Source: Myxococcota bacterium
GTDB taxonomy: Bacteria; Myxococcota_A; Polyangia; JAAYKL01
NCBI GenBank assembly: GCA_030065855.1
Contig: JASJCT010000011.1
Coordinates: 45,387-109,386 of the forward strand
DNA: 64,000 nt
Reading direction: 5' to 3'
Shown piece after piece: positions 26,470 through 34,745 of this stretch. The notes beneath the pieces are model-generated. The model ran no database searches, was not told the origin of the DNA, and was given only the letters and a program-made list of their open reading frames with translations. The translations under genes were made by a program, and so were the position numbers. Numbering within the stretch: position 1 is the stretch's first letter; each line of letters starts with the position of its first letter.

Positions 26470-28937
26470 TTTATGTCTCCTATCGCGGGCGCGATAGCGA
26501 GCGCCAAGTTATAGCCGAGCTCGCTCGAAGCAATGGCGATCAGCGGCACTGGATCGATGGGAAGGACGCGTTCATCAAAGGCGGGTACGCCGGTCATCTG
26601 GGGCCACAAGGGACGGTTTTGGGACCAGGCCCCGAGGATCGCGGCGAGCGTAATGACCCCGGAGCTGGCTTCACAAAGGCCGGTGTTAAACACACTGGTG
26701 ACCATGGGCACTTCAAGCCCGCGCTGGCCGAGCGCGCGGCGCAGTGCTTCTAAGACCTTGATATCAATCTTATTTCCTTGGGGTGACCAGGTGACCAGTC
26801 CCACGTCGTCCAACTGCCACCCGGCCATGTTGACGGCTGCCTCTATGGCGGTGACGAGGCCGGCGGGATCTGTGTTTGGCGCGTAGAACCCAGCGGCATC
26901 CATGGTCATGCCATACCCGACGAGGTGCGCCAGGACCCGAGCCCCGCGCGCTACAGCAGATCCTGCCTCCTCAGCGACGAGATAGGCAGCCCCTTCTCCC
27001 AGGACCCGTTTTTCCATTACCTGGTTGTTCATTCCGTAATTGAGTTCAGCGTTCCCGAGATGGAGCAAGCCGAGCTCGTCGTAATTTCGGAGGTAGCGGG
27101 CAAAGAGCTCGTCTGAGGCACCGGCGAGCAAGCGAGTGCTGGACTTGCCCTGAATCGCAAAATGGGCCATGAGGAGAGCGAAAAGACCGGCATCTGCGCC
27201 TTGAGAAATCGTGGTGGTATACCCCTTGAGCAGCAGGGCATTGGACACCCATCCAGCGGTGGCATTGGCCACGACCTGGGAAAAATCACCGATATCCGCC
27301 AACGCCCCCTTTGACGGAATCACCGCGAGCATCTGGGTTTCTTCGTCCGGACCGGCGTATACTCCGTTTACAATCCCTGTCACCAATCCCTCTTTTGGAC
27401 CAATTCGAACACCAGCTTCTTTTAGGGCCAAGCGCGCTGCTGCGGTGGCAAATCGGCTGATGGGATTCATGCCCTTTAAATCGAGGCGCCTGTCCACATC
27501 ACGCCCTGAAAAATCCGGCACCAGTCCGGCGCGCGTGGCCTGAAGGGGTGGGCCCTCACCCACCCGATCGGCGATCCGCGAAAAGTGTCGCTGCTGCCCA
27601 TAAAGCCCATCGAGCAGTGGTGCCATGCCAATGCCAAAGGCGGTCACAGCGCTGCCGCCCAGGAGTGCGGTTCGGGTCGTGGGGTCCGGCCCTGCGATGG
27701 GTTGCCGTGCAGGGTCATACGCGCCGATAGCAATACCTGCATTGTGACCGCCAAACGCGTAGTTGCAGGACAGAAAGGCTTTGTAGTCGGCTTTTCTGGG
27801 CGTGTTCGGCACATAGTCCAGGTGGCACCCGGGTCTGGGCTCGGTAAAGTTAATGGTCGCCGGGATAGCGCTGCATTGCATGGCCACGAGTCCGGCGGTC
27901 GCCTCGAGGATACCTGCAGCGCCGAGGCAATGGCCCACCTGGGATTTGAACGAATACACCGGCATTGGGCTATCGTCGGTGAGCTTGGCAATGCCCCGCG
28001 TCTCTGCCCGGTCATTGGCTTCGGTACCTGTGCCGTGGGCATTGATGCACCCGATCTGATCGACCGAGAGGCCGGCTCTCTGGAGGGCGCCCTGCATGGT
28101 TCGATACGCACCATCTCCCCTTGGATCAGGGGCGGTCGGGTGGTGGGCATCAGCGGTAAATGCATATCCCAGGAGCTCCCCCTCAATGGTCGCGCCCCGC
28201 GCCTGGGCCGCCGTCAGTTCCTCGACGACCCAAAACCCGGCGCCTTCGCCCAAATTGAGCCCGGGCGGCTGTGAAAACGGAGCGGTCTTGCCAGTAGACG
28301 CGGCCTTGAGTTGGTTAAACCCGGCCAACGTGGCTAAACACAGGGCATCGGCACCGCCGGTGAGCACCGTGTCCACGACGCCGTGGGAGATCAGCTCCAA
28401 GGCCACGGCCAGGGCGCCGGTAGAAGAGGAGCAGGCAGTGGTGACCACCCAGGTCGGGCCTGAGATGCCCAAGCAATGGGCCAGGGCCATGCCTGCCGCA
28501 TGGTACCGAATCAACAGGTTCATGCGCTTATCAAACCGGCCGGGTTTCATGCCCAAAATGATCTCGTATTGCTCCTCTGCTGCCTTGAGCCCGCCGTTAC
28601 AGGTTCCCACGACGAGGCCGGCCCGCGGGCCCGGTGGATTGTCCCTGGCCCACATTAGTCCCGCGTCTTGAAGGGCATCCCGGGCTGCGGCAATAGCAAA
28701 GTGAAGGTAGGGATCCGGAAAGGTGTCGATCTCCTCTTTGGTAAGGCGATCCAACGGATCAAACCCGCGAACCACGCCGGCAAAGGGGGAGCGAAACGGG
28801 GAGGGGTCGTAAGCGTCTATCTCAGTGATGCCAGACCGACCCGCGAGGACCCCATCGGTAAACGAACGTCGGTCATTACCCAGGGGGCTGACCACGCCCA
28901 AGCCGGTCACGACCGCGCGTTTGATCCCAGGGCCCAC
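26466..28937 (-). CDS. Ketosynthase fused to a cysteine-less ketosynthase (KS-CLF didomain), copy 1
   Basis: The likely start is GTG 28937, 2 nt after the radical SAM stop; the longer frame from 29030 would overlap that gene by 91 bp. This gives 823 aa. Domain 1 has Cys169 in TTACSSS, His301 in NAHGTGT and His336 in KSQVGHCLGAAG, a complete ketosynthase triad. Domain 2 (from about 435) has ISQGADAGL with no Cys (Gly at that position). The two didomain proteins clearly arose by duplication but are distant in sequence, so they may work as a heteromer or on different chain lengths. Confidence 0.88.
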   Translation of the reverse strand: MGPGIKRAVVTGLGVVSPLGNDRRSFTDGVLAGRSGITEIDAYDPSPFRSPFAGVVRGFDPLDRLTKEEIDTFPDPYLHFAIAAARDALQDAGLMWARDNPPGPRAGLVVGTCNGGLKAAEEQYEIILGMKPGRFDKRMNLLIRYHAAGMALAHCLGISGPTWVVTTACSSSTGALAVALELISHGVVDTVLTGGADALCLATLAGFNQLKAASTGKTAPFSQPPGLNLGEGAGFWVVEELTAAQARGATIEGELLGYAFTADAHHPTAPDPRGDGAYRTMQGALQRAGLSVDQIGCINAHGTGTEANDRAETRGIAKLTDDSPMPVYSFKSQVGHCLGAAGILEATAGLVAMQCSAIPATINFTEPRPGCHLDYVPNTPRKADYKAFLSCNYAFGGHNAGIAIGAYDPARQPIAGPDPTTRTALLGGSAVTAFGIGMAPLLDGLYGQQRHFSRIADRVGEGPPLQATRAGLVPDFSGRDVDRRLDLKGMNPISRFATAAARLALKEAGVRIGPKEGLVTGIVNGVYAGPDEETQMLAVIPSKGALADIGDFSQVVANATAGWVSNALLLKGYTTTISQGADAGLFALLMAHFAIQGKSSTRLLAGASDELFARYLRNYDELGLLHLGNAELNYGMNNQVMEKRVLGEGAAYLVAEEAGSAVARGARVLAHLVGYGMTMDAAGFYAPNTDPAGLVTAIEAAVNMAGWQLDDVGLVTWSPQGNKIDIKVLEALRRALGQRGLEVPMVTSVFNTGLCEASSGVITLAAILGAWSQNRPLWPQMTGVPAFDERVLPIDPVPLIAIASSELGYNLALAIAPAIGDIK

Positions 28938-28939
28938 GG

Positions 28940-30259
28940 CTAGTTCTCGAGTCCCACGCGCTCGCGACGCCGTTGTTTTTGGCCTGCTGACTGATCCGGT
29001 GCGAGTTTCTCGACGACTTCCGCTGCGCAAAGAGATTCAAAAAAAGACCGCCATGCATCGACATACATTTCATACAGCGTGTCAGGGGAGACACCCAGGG
29101 GTTGCCACACCACGTGGGCACCGTTGTATTCCCGCCACCGATAATGGAGAATTCTTTGTTGCCGCTCGAGCCGTTCGAACTGGGGTGACCCTGGAAACGG
29201 GGTAAAGAGAAAGAATTCGGCAGTCCGAATCGGCGCCTTGACGCACAGGTCGAGAATAGAATCTACAATTTCAGGGCCATCCCAGTCCCGCCCCATGCCA
29301 AACGAGGCAAAGAACCGCATACCCCGGTCTTCCACTCGGCGCACCAAATCCACTGCCTCTTGCCGCATTGTGGGATCCCCGCCGAGGGCGCGAATGGATT
29401 TGGGGTCTACATTAAACGTACAGTAAAACGAACTGACACCTGCCCGTGCGATGCGATCTAAAAAATCATCCGAAGTATTGAGGGACATCGTAGAGGAGAC
29501 AAAGAATTTTTTATTGAGAGGGGAGATGGCCTCAAAGAGCTCGGTGGCCCATTTTTCGATGCGTCTATTCTGAAAAAATACAATATCTTCAGCTATATAG
29601 ACGTTATCATAGCGCAGAGCAGCGATCTCTTCGACAATATCTTCGATGGGTCGCAATCGAATGCGATGGCCCTGGTGGGTGGGGATAGCGCACATGCTGC
29701 AGGCGTAGGTACACCCGCGTGCCACCTGGACCAAGTCTGCGTTCCAATCGTATCCCGATTTTTTGTAAAAGAGATCCCGCCTGGGAATGGGCAACCGGCT
29801 GAGGTCCGAGCGCGTGCCGCCCAAGTATTTTCGCTTTAGGGTGCCCTGTGTTGCATCCTCGAGTATCTGTTTCCAGGTGGACTCCCCATCGCCGATATTG
29901 ACCGCGTCGGCGTGTGCGAGCGCATCATTGGGCCGGGTCGACGGGAAGAATCCCCCCATGACGACTAGTTTGCCGGCCGCGCGAAACCCGTCTGCCAGCT
30001 CGAGTGCACGGGTGCCCTGGGGAGTGAAGCAGTTGATGGCGACCAGGTCCGTGTCAGCGCCAAAGTCCACGGAATCGCCGTTGTTGTCATCGATGAGCGC
30101 CACGTCCCATTCCGGCGGGGTGTGGGCTGCCAGCATGGGGATACCCAGAGACGGGGGCGTGGTGAAGTTGCCGAGGTAGTGGTCCACCAGCTGTTGATTG
30201 AGCGCGGGAAGGCTTTCCAGAAACTTCTCAAACTTCGGGTAAACGAACGTTACTTTCAT
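28940..30259 (-). CDS. B12-binding-type radical SAM protein
   Basis: ATG 30259 gives MKVTFVYPKFEKFLESLP, the usual start of a cobalamin-binding Rossmann domain; an upstream TTG at 30292 is less likely. The B12-like half contains PSLGIPMLAAHTPP and VVMGGFFPS. The radical SAM site is CTYACSMC (Cys183, Cys187, Cys190), followed by YIAEDIVFFQN. The 439-aa protein should use SAM (and probably cobalamin) to methylate or rearrange an unactivated carbon. It leads the three-gene operon with the two KS-CLF fusions, so its substrate may be their acyl product. Confidence 0.88.
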   Translation of the reverse strand: MKVTFVYPKFEKFLESLPALNQQLVDHYLGNFTTPPSLGIPMLAAHTPPEWDVALIDDNNGDSVDFGADTDLVAINCFTPQGTRALELADGFRAAGKLVVMGGFFPSTRPNDALAHADAVNIGDGESTWKQILEDATQGTLKRKYLGGTRSDLSRLPIPRRDLFYKKSGYDWNADLVQVARGCTYACSMCAIPTHQGHRIRLRPIEDIVEEIAALRYDNVYIAEDIVFFQNRRIEKWATELFEAISPLNKKFFVSSTMSLNTSDDFLDRIARAGVSSFYCTFNVDPKSIRALGGDPTMRQEAVDLVRRVEDRGMRFFASFGMGRDWDGPEIVDSILDLCVKAPIRTAEFFLFTPFPGSPQFERLERQQRILHYRWREYNGAHVVWQPLGVSPDTLYEMYVDAWRSFFESLCAAEVVEKLAPDQSAGQKQRRRERVGLEN

Positions 30260-30335
30260 GGCGATACCAAACCCATACTGGCTAAATTTCAATTATCAGA
30301 AACTAATCGAGCGTACTAGAAATTCGTCGATAGGG

Positions 30336-30776
30336 TCATCTGACAAGCGCCTGTGGATCCGTGCATGTGCCATTTACGCAAATTCTATTACCTTTGCATT
30401 GGGTGTCGTACTGACAGCCCGGCGGAGCTTTTGATTGCTGCTGAGGCGCTTGCACCGCTGAGGCCTCTTGATCCTTCTCGCTCGTCATTTCATCACTCGA
30501 CCCTGTTTCTGGGACAATTCTTCGCAGTTTCGCGCGGCAGTTCGTTTCTTCTCCTGCAATGGTTGGTTCCATGGTCTCCCAGTAAAAGCCCGATGGAGCT
30601 CTTGTGTTACAAGCTAATTTCTCTCTGATGATTTTATAGCAGTGCTCTGGAGGTGCGAGGTCGAGCGTGCAACTGGTCACCAAGCCTTCCACGGGCGCCA
30701 CTGTCGCGCAGCCGAGAAAAAAGAGCGCCATAAAACTCGTAACGACCCAATAGATCGTTGAGGCATGCTTGGTCAT
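30336..30776 (-). CDS. Small lipoprotein with Cys-rich C-terminal motif
   Basis: I choose ATG 30776, which gives a lipoprotein signal (lipobox FFLGC, Cys23) and a 146-aa protein; a frame open to 30935 would not. The middle has five Cys and no known fold. The C-terminus is CQYDTQCKGNRICVNGTC, the short disulfide motif common at the ends of myxobacterial surface proteins. It faces the same way as the radical SAM operon, 76 bp beyond its start, and could belong upstream of it. Confidence 0.6.
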   Translation of the reverse strand: MTKHASTIYWVVTSFMALFFLGCATVAPVEGLVTSCTLDLAPPEHCYKIIREKLACNTRAPSGFYWETMEPTIAGEETNCRAKLRRIVPETGSSDEMTSEKDQEASAVQAPQQQSKAPPGCQYDTQCKGNRICVNGTCTDPQALVR

Positions 30777-31000
30777 CGGCAATCTCCGTAAAAGATATTG
30801 TAGATCTTTCAATTGAAAATTAAGTATCAGAAACCCAACTGATGCGCCAGCATCTCGTTCCTCTCCCAGAAGCCTCTCCTCTGGCCCTCTCTCTGATACG
30901 GGGGAGCCAGAATTAGATAATCCAATAAATATCAACAGTTATGTCTCCTCCGTCCCCCTGAGCTCCAAAGAGGGTGTTGCAAAAGGGGTAATGCACGTCA

Positions 31001-31071
31001 CTCCTGCGCAGGCAGGAGTCCATTACCAAACGAAATTAAAAGGTTTTATGGATTCCCGCCTTCGCGGGAAT
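31001..31071. repeat. REP-like pair of hairpins
   Basis: The first hairpin is CTCCTGC/GCAGGAG (31001-31018, 4-nt loop). The second is ATTCCCGC/GCGGGAAT (31052-31071, loop CTTC). The 'ATTCCCGCCTTCGCGGGAAT' type is a dispersed intergenic repeat in many proteobacteria. The transposase element at 18.65 kb has different ends, so it probably does not mobilise it. Confidence 0.7.
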
Positions 31072-31130
31072 GACCATGTTGACACCCCCATTGGGGCCCA
31101 CCTTTGGGGCCCCACCTTTGGGGCACCGCC

Positions 31131-31202
31131 CGCTCTTTGGGGCTCACAGACCCTGAAAGTTGGAAGCGCTCTTTGGGGCTCACAGACCCTGAAAGTTAGA
31201 AG
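31131..31202. repeat. 36-bp tandem duplication
   Basis: 31131-31166 and 31167-31202 are identical except for one G/A change near the end. Both units begin CGCTCTTTGGGGCTCACAGA. There is no spacer, so this is a tandem repeat and not a CRISPR. Confidence 0.9.
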
Positions 31203-31292
31203 AAAACTAATAGATCTGACTGGCGCGCTCAAGTATCGGACTGCGCAACCGATAGAGACTATTTAGGAGATATATGCGCCAGGGGGTCTGCA

Positions 31293-31493
31293 ATGGGTTC
31301 AGTTGATAAAGTAAGCGGTGAAGTATTGGGGCAGGCGATTGATGTGGCGGTGCTGCGTAAAGGTCTCGACGTGATGGAGGCCAATGGCGAGGCTGCAGTG
31401 GAGCTCATCGAATCTGCCGGAGAGGTGACCCAGAAAGCCCCACCAATAAGTAAAAGCCCCCACCTGGGCCAGCTCGTCGATTTCTACGCCTAA
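31293..31493 (+). CDS. YjfB-like small motility-associated family protein
   Basis: The 66-aa protein contains GEVLGQAIDVAVLRKGLDVMEANG followed by AVELIESAGEV and ends HLGQLVDFYA. This arrangement (about 30-residue helix, 'ENGxAxxELIE' turn, C-terminal 'HPNLGQxID') matches the YjfB family of small proteins annotated as putative motility proteins. GGGGGTC lies about 6-7 nt upstream of the ATG. No flagellar or chemotaxis gene is near, so the role here is open. Confidence 0.6.
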   Translation: MGSVDKVSGEVLGQAIDVAVLRKGLDVMEANGEAAVELIESAGEVTQKAPPISKSPHLGQLVDFYA

Positions 31494-31602
31494 CCGGTCC
31501 CGACTTTCCACCAAAATCCAATCGCTAATTTATGTACTATGGTTTTAATTTTAAATATATAAAATAAAGATTATTTTAGTGTTTGACCTGTCAAAAAAAT
31601 CA

Positions 31603-31636
31603 TAGTAACTGGACTTTAGTCTAATTAGTTTACTGG
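31603..31636 (+). promoter_or_regulatory. Candidate operator upstream of the KAS III-like gene
   Basis: Direct repeats TAGTAACTGG (31603-31612) and TAGTTTACTGG (31626-31636) flank the imperfect dyad TGGACTTTAGTCTA and the perfect palindrome CTAATTAG (31621-31628). The site is 31 bp upstream of ATG 31668. The TetR gene that converges on this locus is a plausible ligand. This is a weak call made from pattern alone. Confidence 0.3.
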
Positions 31637-31667
31637 TCTACACCGCTTGAACCAGTGGAGAGACAGC

Positions 31668-32666
31668 ATGCTTTTCTTACATGGCGTGGGCCACTTCCAT
31701 CCAGAAAACGAGCTGACCAACAAATTTTTTGAGGAACTGGATATCGGTACGACCGAGCAGTGGATTGTCGACCGCACTGGGATTCAATCCCGCCGCACCG
31801 TGCTGCCCCTGGGCTACATTGTCGAGACGCGGAACCGGGATGTCAGGGCCGCGTCAGAGGCAGCGACCTACACCAACCCAGAGATGGGTTGCTTAGCAGC
31901 GGAAATGGCCATCGCCCGGGCAGGGATCGACAAAGCAGACATCGGTCTGATTATCGCGGGTGGAAGCGTACCAGATTTTGGCACCCCGGCCGAAGCGTGC
32001 ATCATCGCCGATCATCTGAACATCGAGGTGCCGGGTATGGACCTACGTTCAGCCTGTACCACCTTTGGCGCTGCCCTGTGGACCCTATCGTCAATGCAAC
32101 CCGACGCGCTGCCCCCATACGTGCTCGTCGTAGGGTCCGAAAGCGTTACCCGTGCCATAGATTACGCTGACCGCAGCTCAGCAGTCTTGTGGGGCGATGG
32201 GGCTGCCGCGGCTGTGATGTCGACCTCCGTCCCCAGCCGGGCCGCAGTTGAGAGCTGTACCTTTGACTCCAATCCCCAAGGCCATGCCAAGGTGGTCGTG
32301 CCCTGGGCCGGATATTTCCAGCAAGCGGGCAAAGCGGTCCAGGGCTTTGCGATCAGAACCACGACCAGGCTCCTCTCGGAACTCCAAGAGACTTACGCCA
32401 GCGAGGGCAAAAACCGATTTTTCTTCATCGGACATCAGGCCAATTTTCGCATGCTGGAAAGCGTGGTCCGGCGCTGCAGATTGGCAAGCAGACAGCACCT
32501 ATACAACGTGGTGCACTTCGGCAATACGGCGACAGCTGGATCCCCTGCAGTGCTGAGTACGCACTGGGACGCGTTTCAGCAAGGGGATCGCATCGCCCTC
32601 ATCGGCGTAGGTGCTGGTTTCTCGTGGGCCAGCTGCATGATCCGGTTTGATAACGGCATGCGGTGA
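31668..32666 (+). CDS. FabH-like 3-oxoacyl-ACP synthase III
   Basis: ATG 31668 is preceded by GGAGAGACAGC; the TTG at 31647 lacks a matching context. The 332-aa protein has the thiolase-fold pieces of KAS III: Cys130 in LRSACTTFGAA, His256 in IGHQANFRM and Asn286 in HFGNTATAGSP, a complete Cys-His-Asn triad. KAS III enzymes start chains by condensing acyl-CoA with malonyl-ACP. It lies 1.4 kb from the KS-CLF operon on the opposite strand and may prime the same pathway, which is inference. It converges with the TetR gene. Confidence 0.88.
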   Translation: MLFLHGVGHFHPENELTNKFFEELDIGTTEQWIVDRTGIQSRRTVLPLGYIVETRNRDVRAASEAATYTNPEMGCLAAEMAIARAGIDKADIGLIIAGGSVPDFGTPAEACIIADHLNIEVPGMDLRSACTTFGAALWTLSSMQPDALPPYVLVVGSESVTRAIDYADRSSAVLWGDGAAAAVMSTSVPSRAAVESCTFDSNPQGHAKVVVPWAGYFQQAGKAVQGFAIRTTTRLLSELQETYASEGKNRFFFIGHQANFRMLESVVRRCRLASRQHLYNVVHFGNTATAGSPAVLSTHWDAFQQGDRIALIGVGAGFSWASCMIRFDNGMR

Positions 32667-32685
32667 TCTGCCGCACCAGCCCGCC

Positions 32686-33318
32686 TCATCGTTGGCGAAT
32701 AGCGTCCAGTGCGAGGATAACGGCGTGGTCCAGCTGGAGATCCAAATCTTCGCCAGTAGATTCCATACCCCAGTTGCGCAGGGCATTGTAAATGGCATCG
32801 GCGACAAAACCGGCCAGTGTGGATTGTGGGATATCCGTGCGCAGCTCTCCACGGGCCACACCGATTTCGATCAGAGGCAACAGCAGCTGCCTGAGATCGC
32901 GGGTATGGAGCCGGTCATAGCTCGTCTCGAGCTCGATCAGAATGACCCGCACCAGGTCCGGCGTCCACGCCCGACCTTTGAGCACGGCGGCGACCATCTC
33001 AGAGACAGCCGCTGCCACGGTAGGTCGCATGATCACTTCGGGCAGCATTGCCGCCGCGCGACGCAAGCTGCGCTCTGCATAGGCCAGGAGCAGATCTTCC
33101 TTGCGGGAAAAGTGGAGGTAGAACGTCGCCTTAGCTACCTTGGCTGCGGCCGCGATGCTGTCTACTGTCACGTTGCCGAATCCATGTTTGGCAAACAAGA
33201 GCAGAGCAGCGGACTGGATTTTCTGCCTGGTTTTATGTGACCGTAATTCTCGACCGTCTGTTGTCTTGGCCGCAGGTCTTCGAGCTCCGGTCGCTGGGTC
33301 GGTGTGTTTTTTCGTCAT
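32686..33318 (-). CDS. TetR/AcrR-family transcriptional regulator
   Basis: The 210-aa protein has a basic N-terminal arm, then the TetR HTH: KIQSAALLLFAKHGFGNVTV, SIAAAAKVAKATFYLHFSRKEDLL. The C-terminal ligand-binding domain is helical and not diagnostic. It ends 20 nt from the end of the KAS III-like gene (convergent) and lies next to the permease gene on the same strand. It probably controls one or both; the effector is unknown. Confidence 0.93.
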   Translation of the reverse strand: MTKKHTDPATGARRPAAKTTDGRELRSHKTRQKIQSAALLLFAKHGFGNVTVDSIAAAAKVAKATFYLHFSRKEDLLLAYAERSLRRAAAMLPEVIMRPTVAAAVSEMVAAVLKGRAWTPDLVRVILIELETSYDRLHTRDLRQLLLPLIEIGVARGELRTDIPQSTLAGFVADAIYNALRNWGMESTGEDLDLQLDHAVILALDAIRQR

Positions 33319-33384
33319 CTATTGTCCATTCATTTCTAGTTTAAGGTTATTTTACGTTGCAAATTCTTTAGTACGCGATCCCAA

Positions 33385-34542
33385 CTACCCCTCGACGCTC
33401 ACCACGGATCCTGCGGCCATCAGGACGTAGGCCGCGATAACCAGTACCTGGAACCCGGGATGGGCGAGCCAATCCAGCTGAAATGCGAGGCCCTGGTAAG
33501 GGACCACCTGCCTACTTCTTCGCCAGGCCGGTACAACCAGTATCGCAACCATGACCGCCACGGCACCCCCTGCGATCTTCATGAAGCCCAGAAAGCCGGT
33601 CAGCCCGGAAATCGCGACCAGCACTGTCGGCGCTGTTGCAATCAACCATGATACCCTGTCTTTCAGCTTTAATCGCTCACGGATAATGACCGACAGGGCA
33701 TAAGAGACGCTCCAGTAGCTGGTCAGCATGGCCATGAACGCAACCGCACCGCCCAAATAAAGGGCCCAGGGCCCGATCGCGACACACCAGCCGGTGACCG
33801 CGACCTCAGACACTGTTTCCGATACCAAGAGCGACATCACAGTGATGGTCACCACGAAAGTGAGGTTGATCCCGATACCCAATGCAACCGCCCTGGGCAC
33901 GAGCTTTTTGTTCCAGCCAAGTCCCTCTACGGCCTGAGGGATCGAGAAGAAGCAGGAGAATCCGAACATGATCATCCCGTATAGCGCCAAGAGCTTCCCA
34001 GCGCTTCCCCCAAGGATCGGCACCTGGTTAAAATCGACCGCGAAAGACCCCACACTGAGAACCAACAGGATCGCTGCAACGCCCAGCACTGCGACCTTTT
34101 CGCTCAGGCCAATGGCCTTAATCCCAAAGAAGACAACCCCTGCGGCTGCACCATATACCACGATCTCGCCGACCCACAGGGGCAGGTTAAACAGGGCCAC
34201 CAATATCTCCCCGCATCCCACCAGATAGCCGGCCAAGAGGGCGTAGAAAACCAGGGCCACCAGCAAAAAAAAGACCCAGGTCAACAACTTGCCGAACCTA
34301 CCGCGAAAAAGGTACTTTCCGAACAACTCGACCAATTGCTGGTCAGACCCTTCCCGCACGACCATCTCCGCTACCATGAGGTGCAGCAGCAAGCTAAGAA
34401 AATACGCGCCGACCGCAACGGCGACGATGGGGATAATCCCATTCAGAGCCGCCAGTTGCGGCACGGCCATCACCCCGCCGCCCACACCCAGGCCCGCAAT
34501 CAGAGCCGCGGCTTCGAACAAAGTCAGGTTCTTCTTATCCAT
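33385..34542 (-). CDS. Amino-acid permease of the aromatic amino-acid transporter type
   Basis: The start is uncertain: ATG 34542 gives MDKKNLTLFEAAALIAGLGVGGGVMAVPQL, the usual N-terminus of this group, while a TTG at 34596 would add 18 residues. Of about 385 aa there are 10-11 membrane helices. GLGVGGGVMAVP and IMFGFSCFFSIPQAVEGLG match Trp/Tyr permease-type symporters (HAAAP-like). The substrate is not provable from sequence. It is followed on the same strand by the TetR gene, so the two may be one transcript. Confidence 0.72.
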   Translation of the reverse strand: MDKKNLTLFEAAALIAGLGVGGGVMAVPQLAALNGIIPIVAVAVGAYFLSLLLHLMVAEMVVREGSDQQLVELFGKYLFRGRFGKLLTWVFFLLVALVFYALLAGYLVGCGEILVALFNLPLWVGEIVVYGAAAGVVFFGIKAIGLSEKVAVLGVAAILLVLSVGSFAVDFNQVPILGGSAGKLLALYGMIMFGFSCFFSIPQAVEGLGWNKKLVPRAVALGIGINLTFVVTITVMSLLVSETVSEVAVTGWCVAIGPWALYLGGAVAFMAMLTSYWSVSYALSVIIRERLKLKDRVSWLIATAPTVLVAISGLTGFLGFMKIAGGAVAVMVAILVVPAWRRSRQVVPYQGLAFQLDWLAHPGFQVLVIAAYVLMAAGSVVSVEG

Positions 34543-34745
34543 CCTCTGTTCCCAACCGGCGCTGCCCTTGCGAGGAAAATATCGATGCCATTTCAAGTCC
34601 TTACCGCGCTAGCAGTCCGGCCAATAGTTCGAAGAATGGATTGACCTTTCAATCGAAATCGCGAAACTGATATAAGACGATGCTATAAGCGGTGCTATTT
34701 GTCGAGACCGCAGAGCAGCACAAGGGGTGGGTGAGGAGGCAATCC

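Larger units (their letters stand above)
30777..31292. other. 516-bp intergenic region with repeats
   Basis: This stretch has no gene I can support. It holds a hairpin pair (31001-31018 and 31052-31071), two GGGGCCCACCTTTGGGGC-like blocks at 31094-31120, and a 36-bp direct duplication (31131-31202). AGGAG at 31265-31269 precedes a 10-codon frame from ATG 31274 that overlaps the start of the next gene and could couple its translation. Confidence 0.6.

Noticed and set aside
24151..30259. Ladderane lipid cluster
   Set aside because: Radical SAM and FabF-like genes occur there too, but the fusions, missing partner genes and lineage do not support the comparison.
31131..31202. Possible CRISPR repeat
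   Set aside because: Only two copies without a spacer; it is a tandem duplication.
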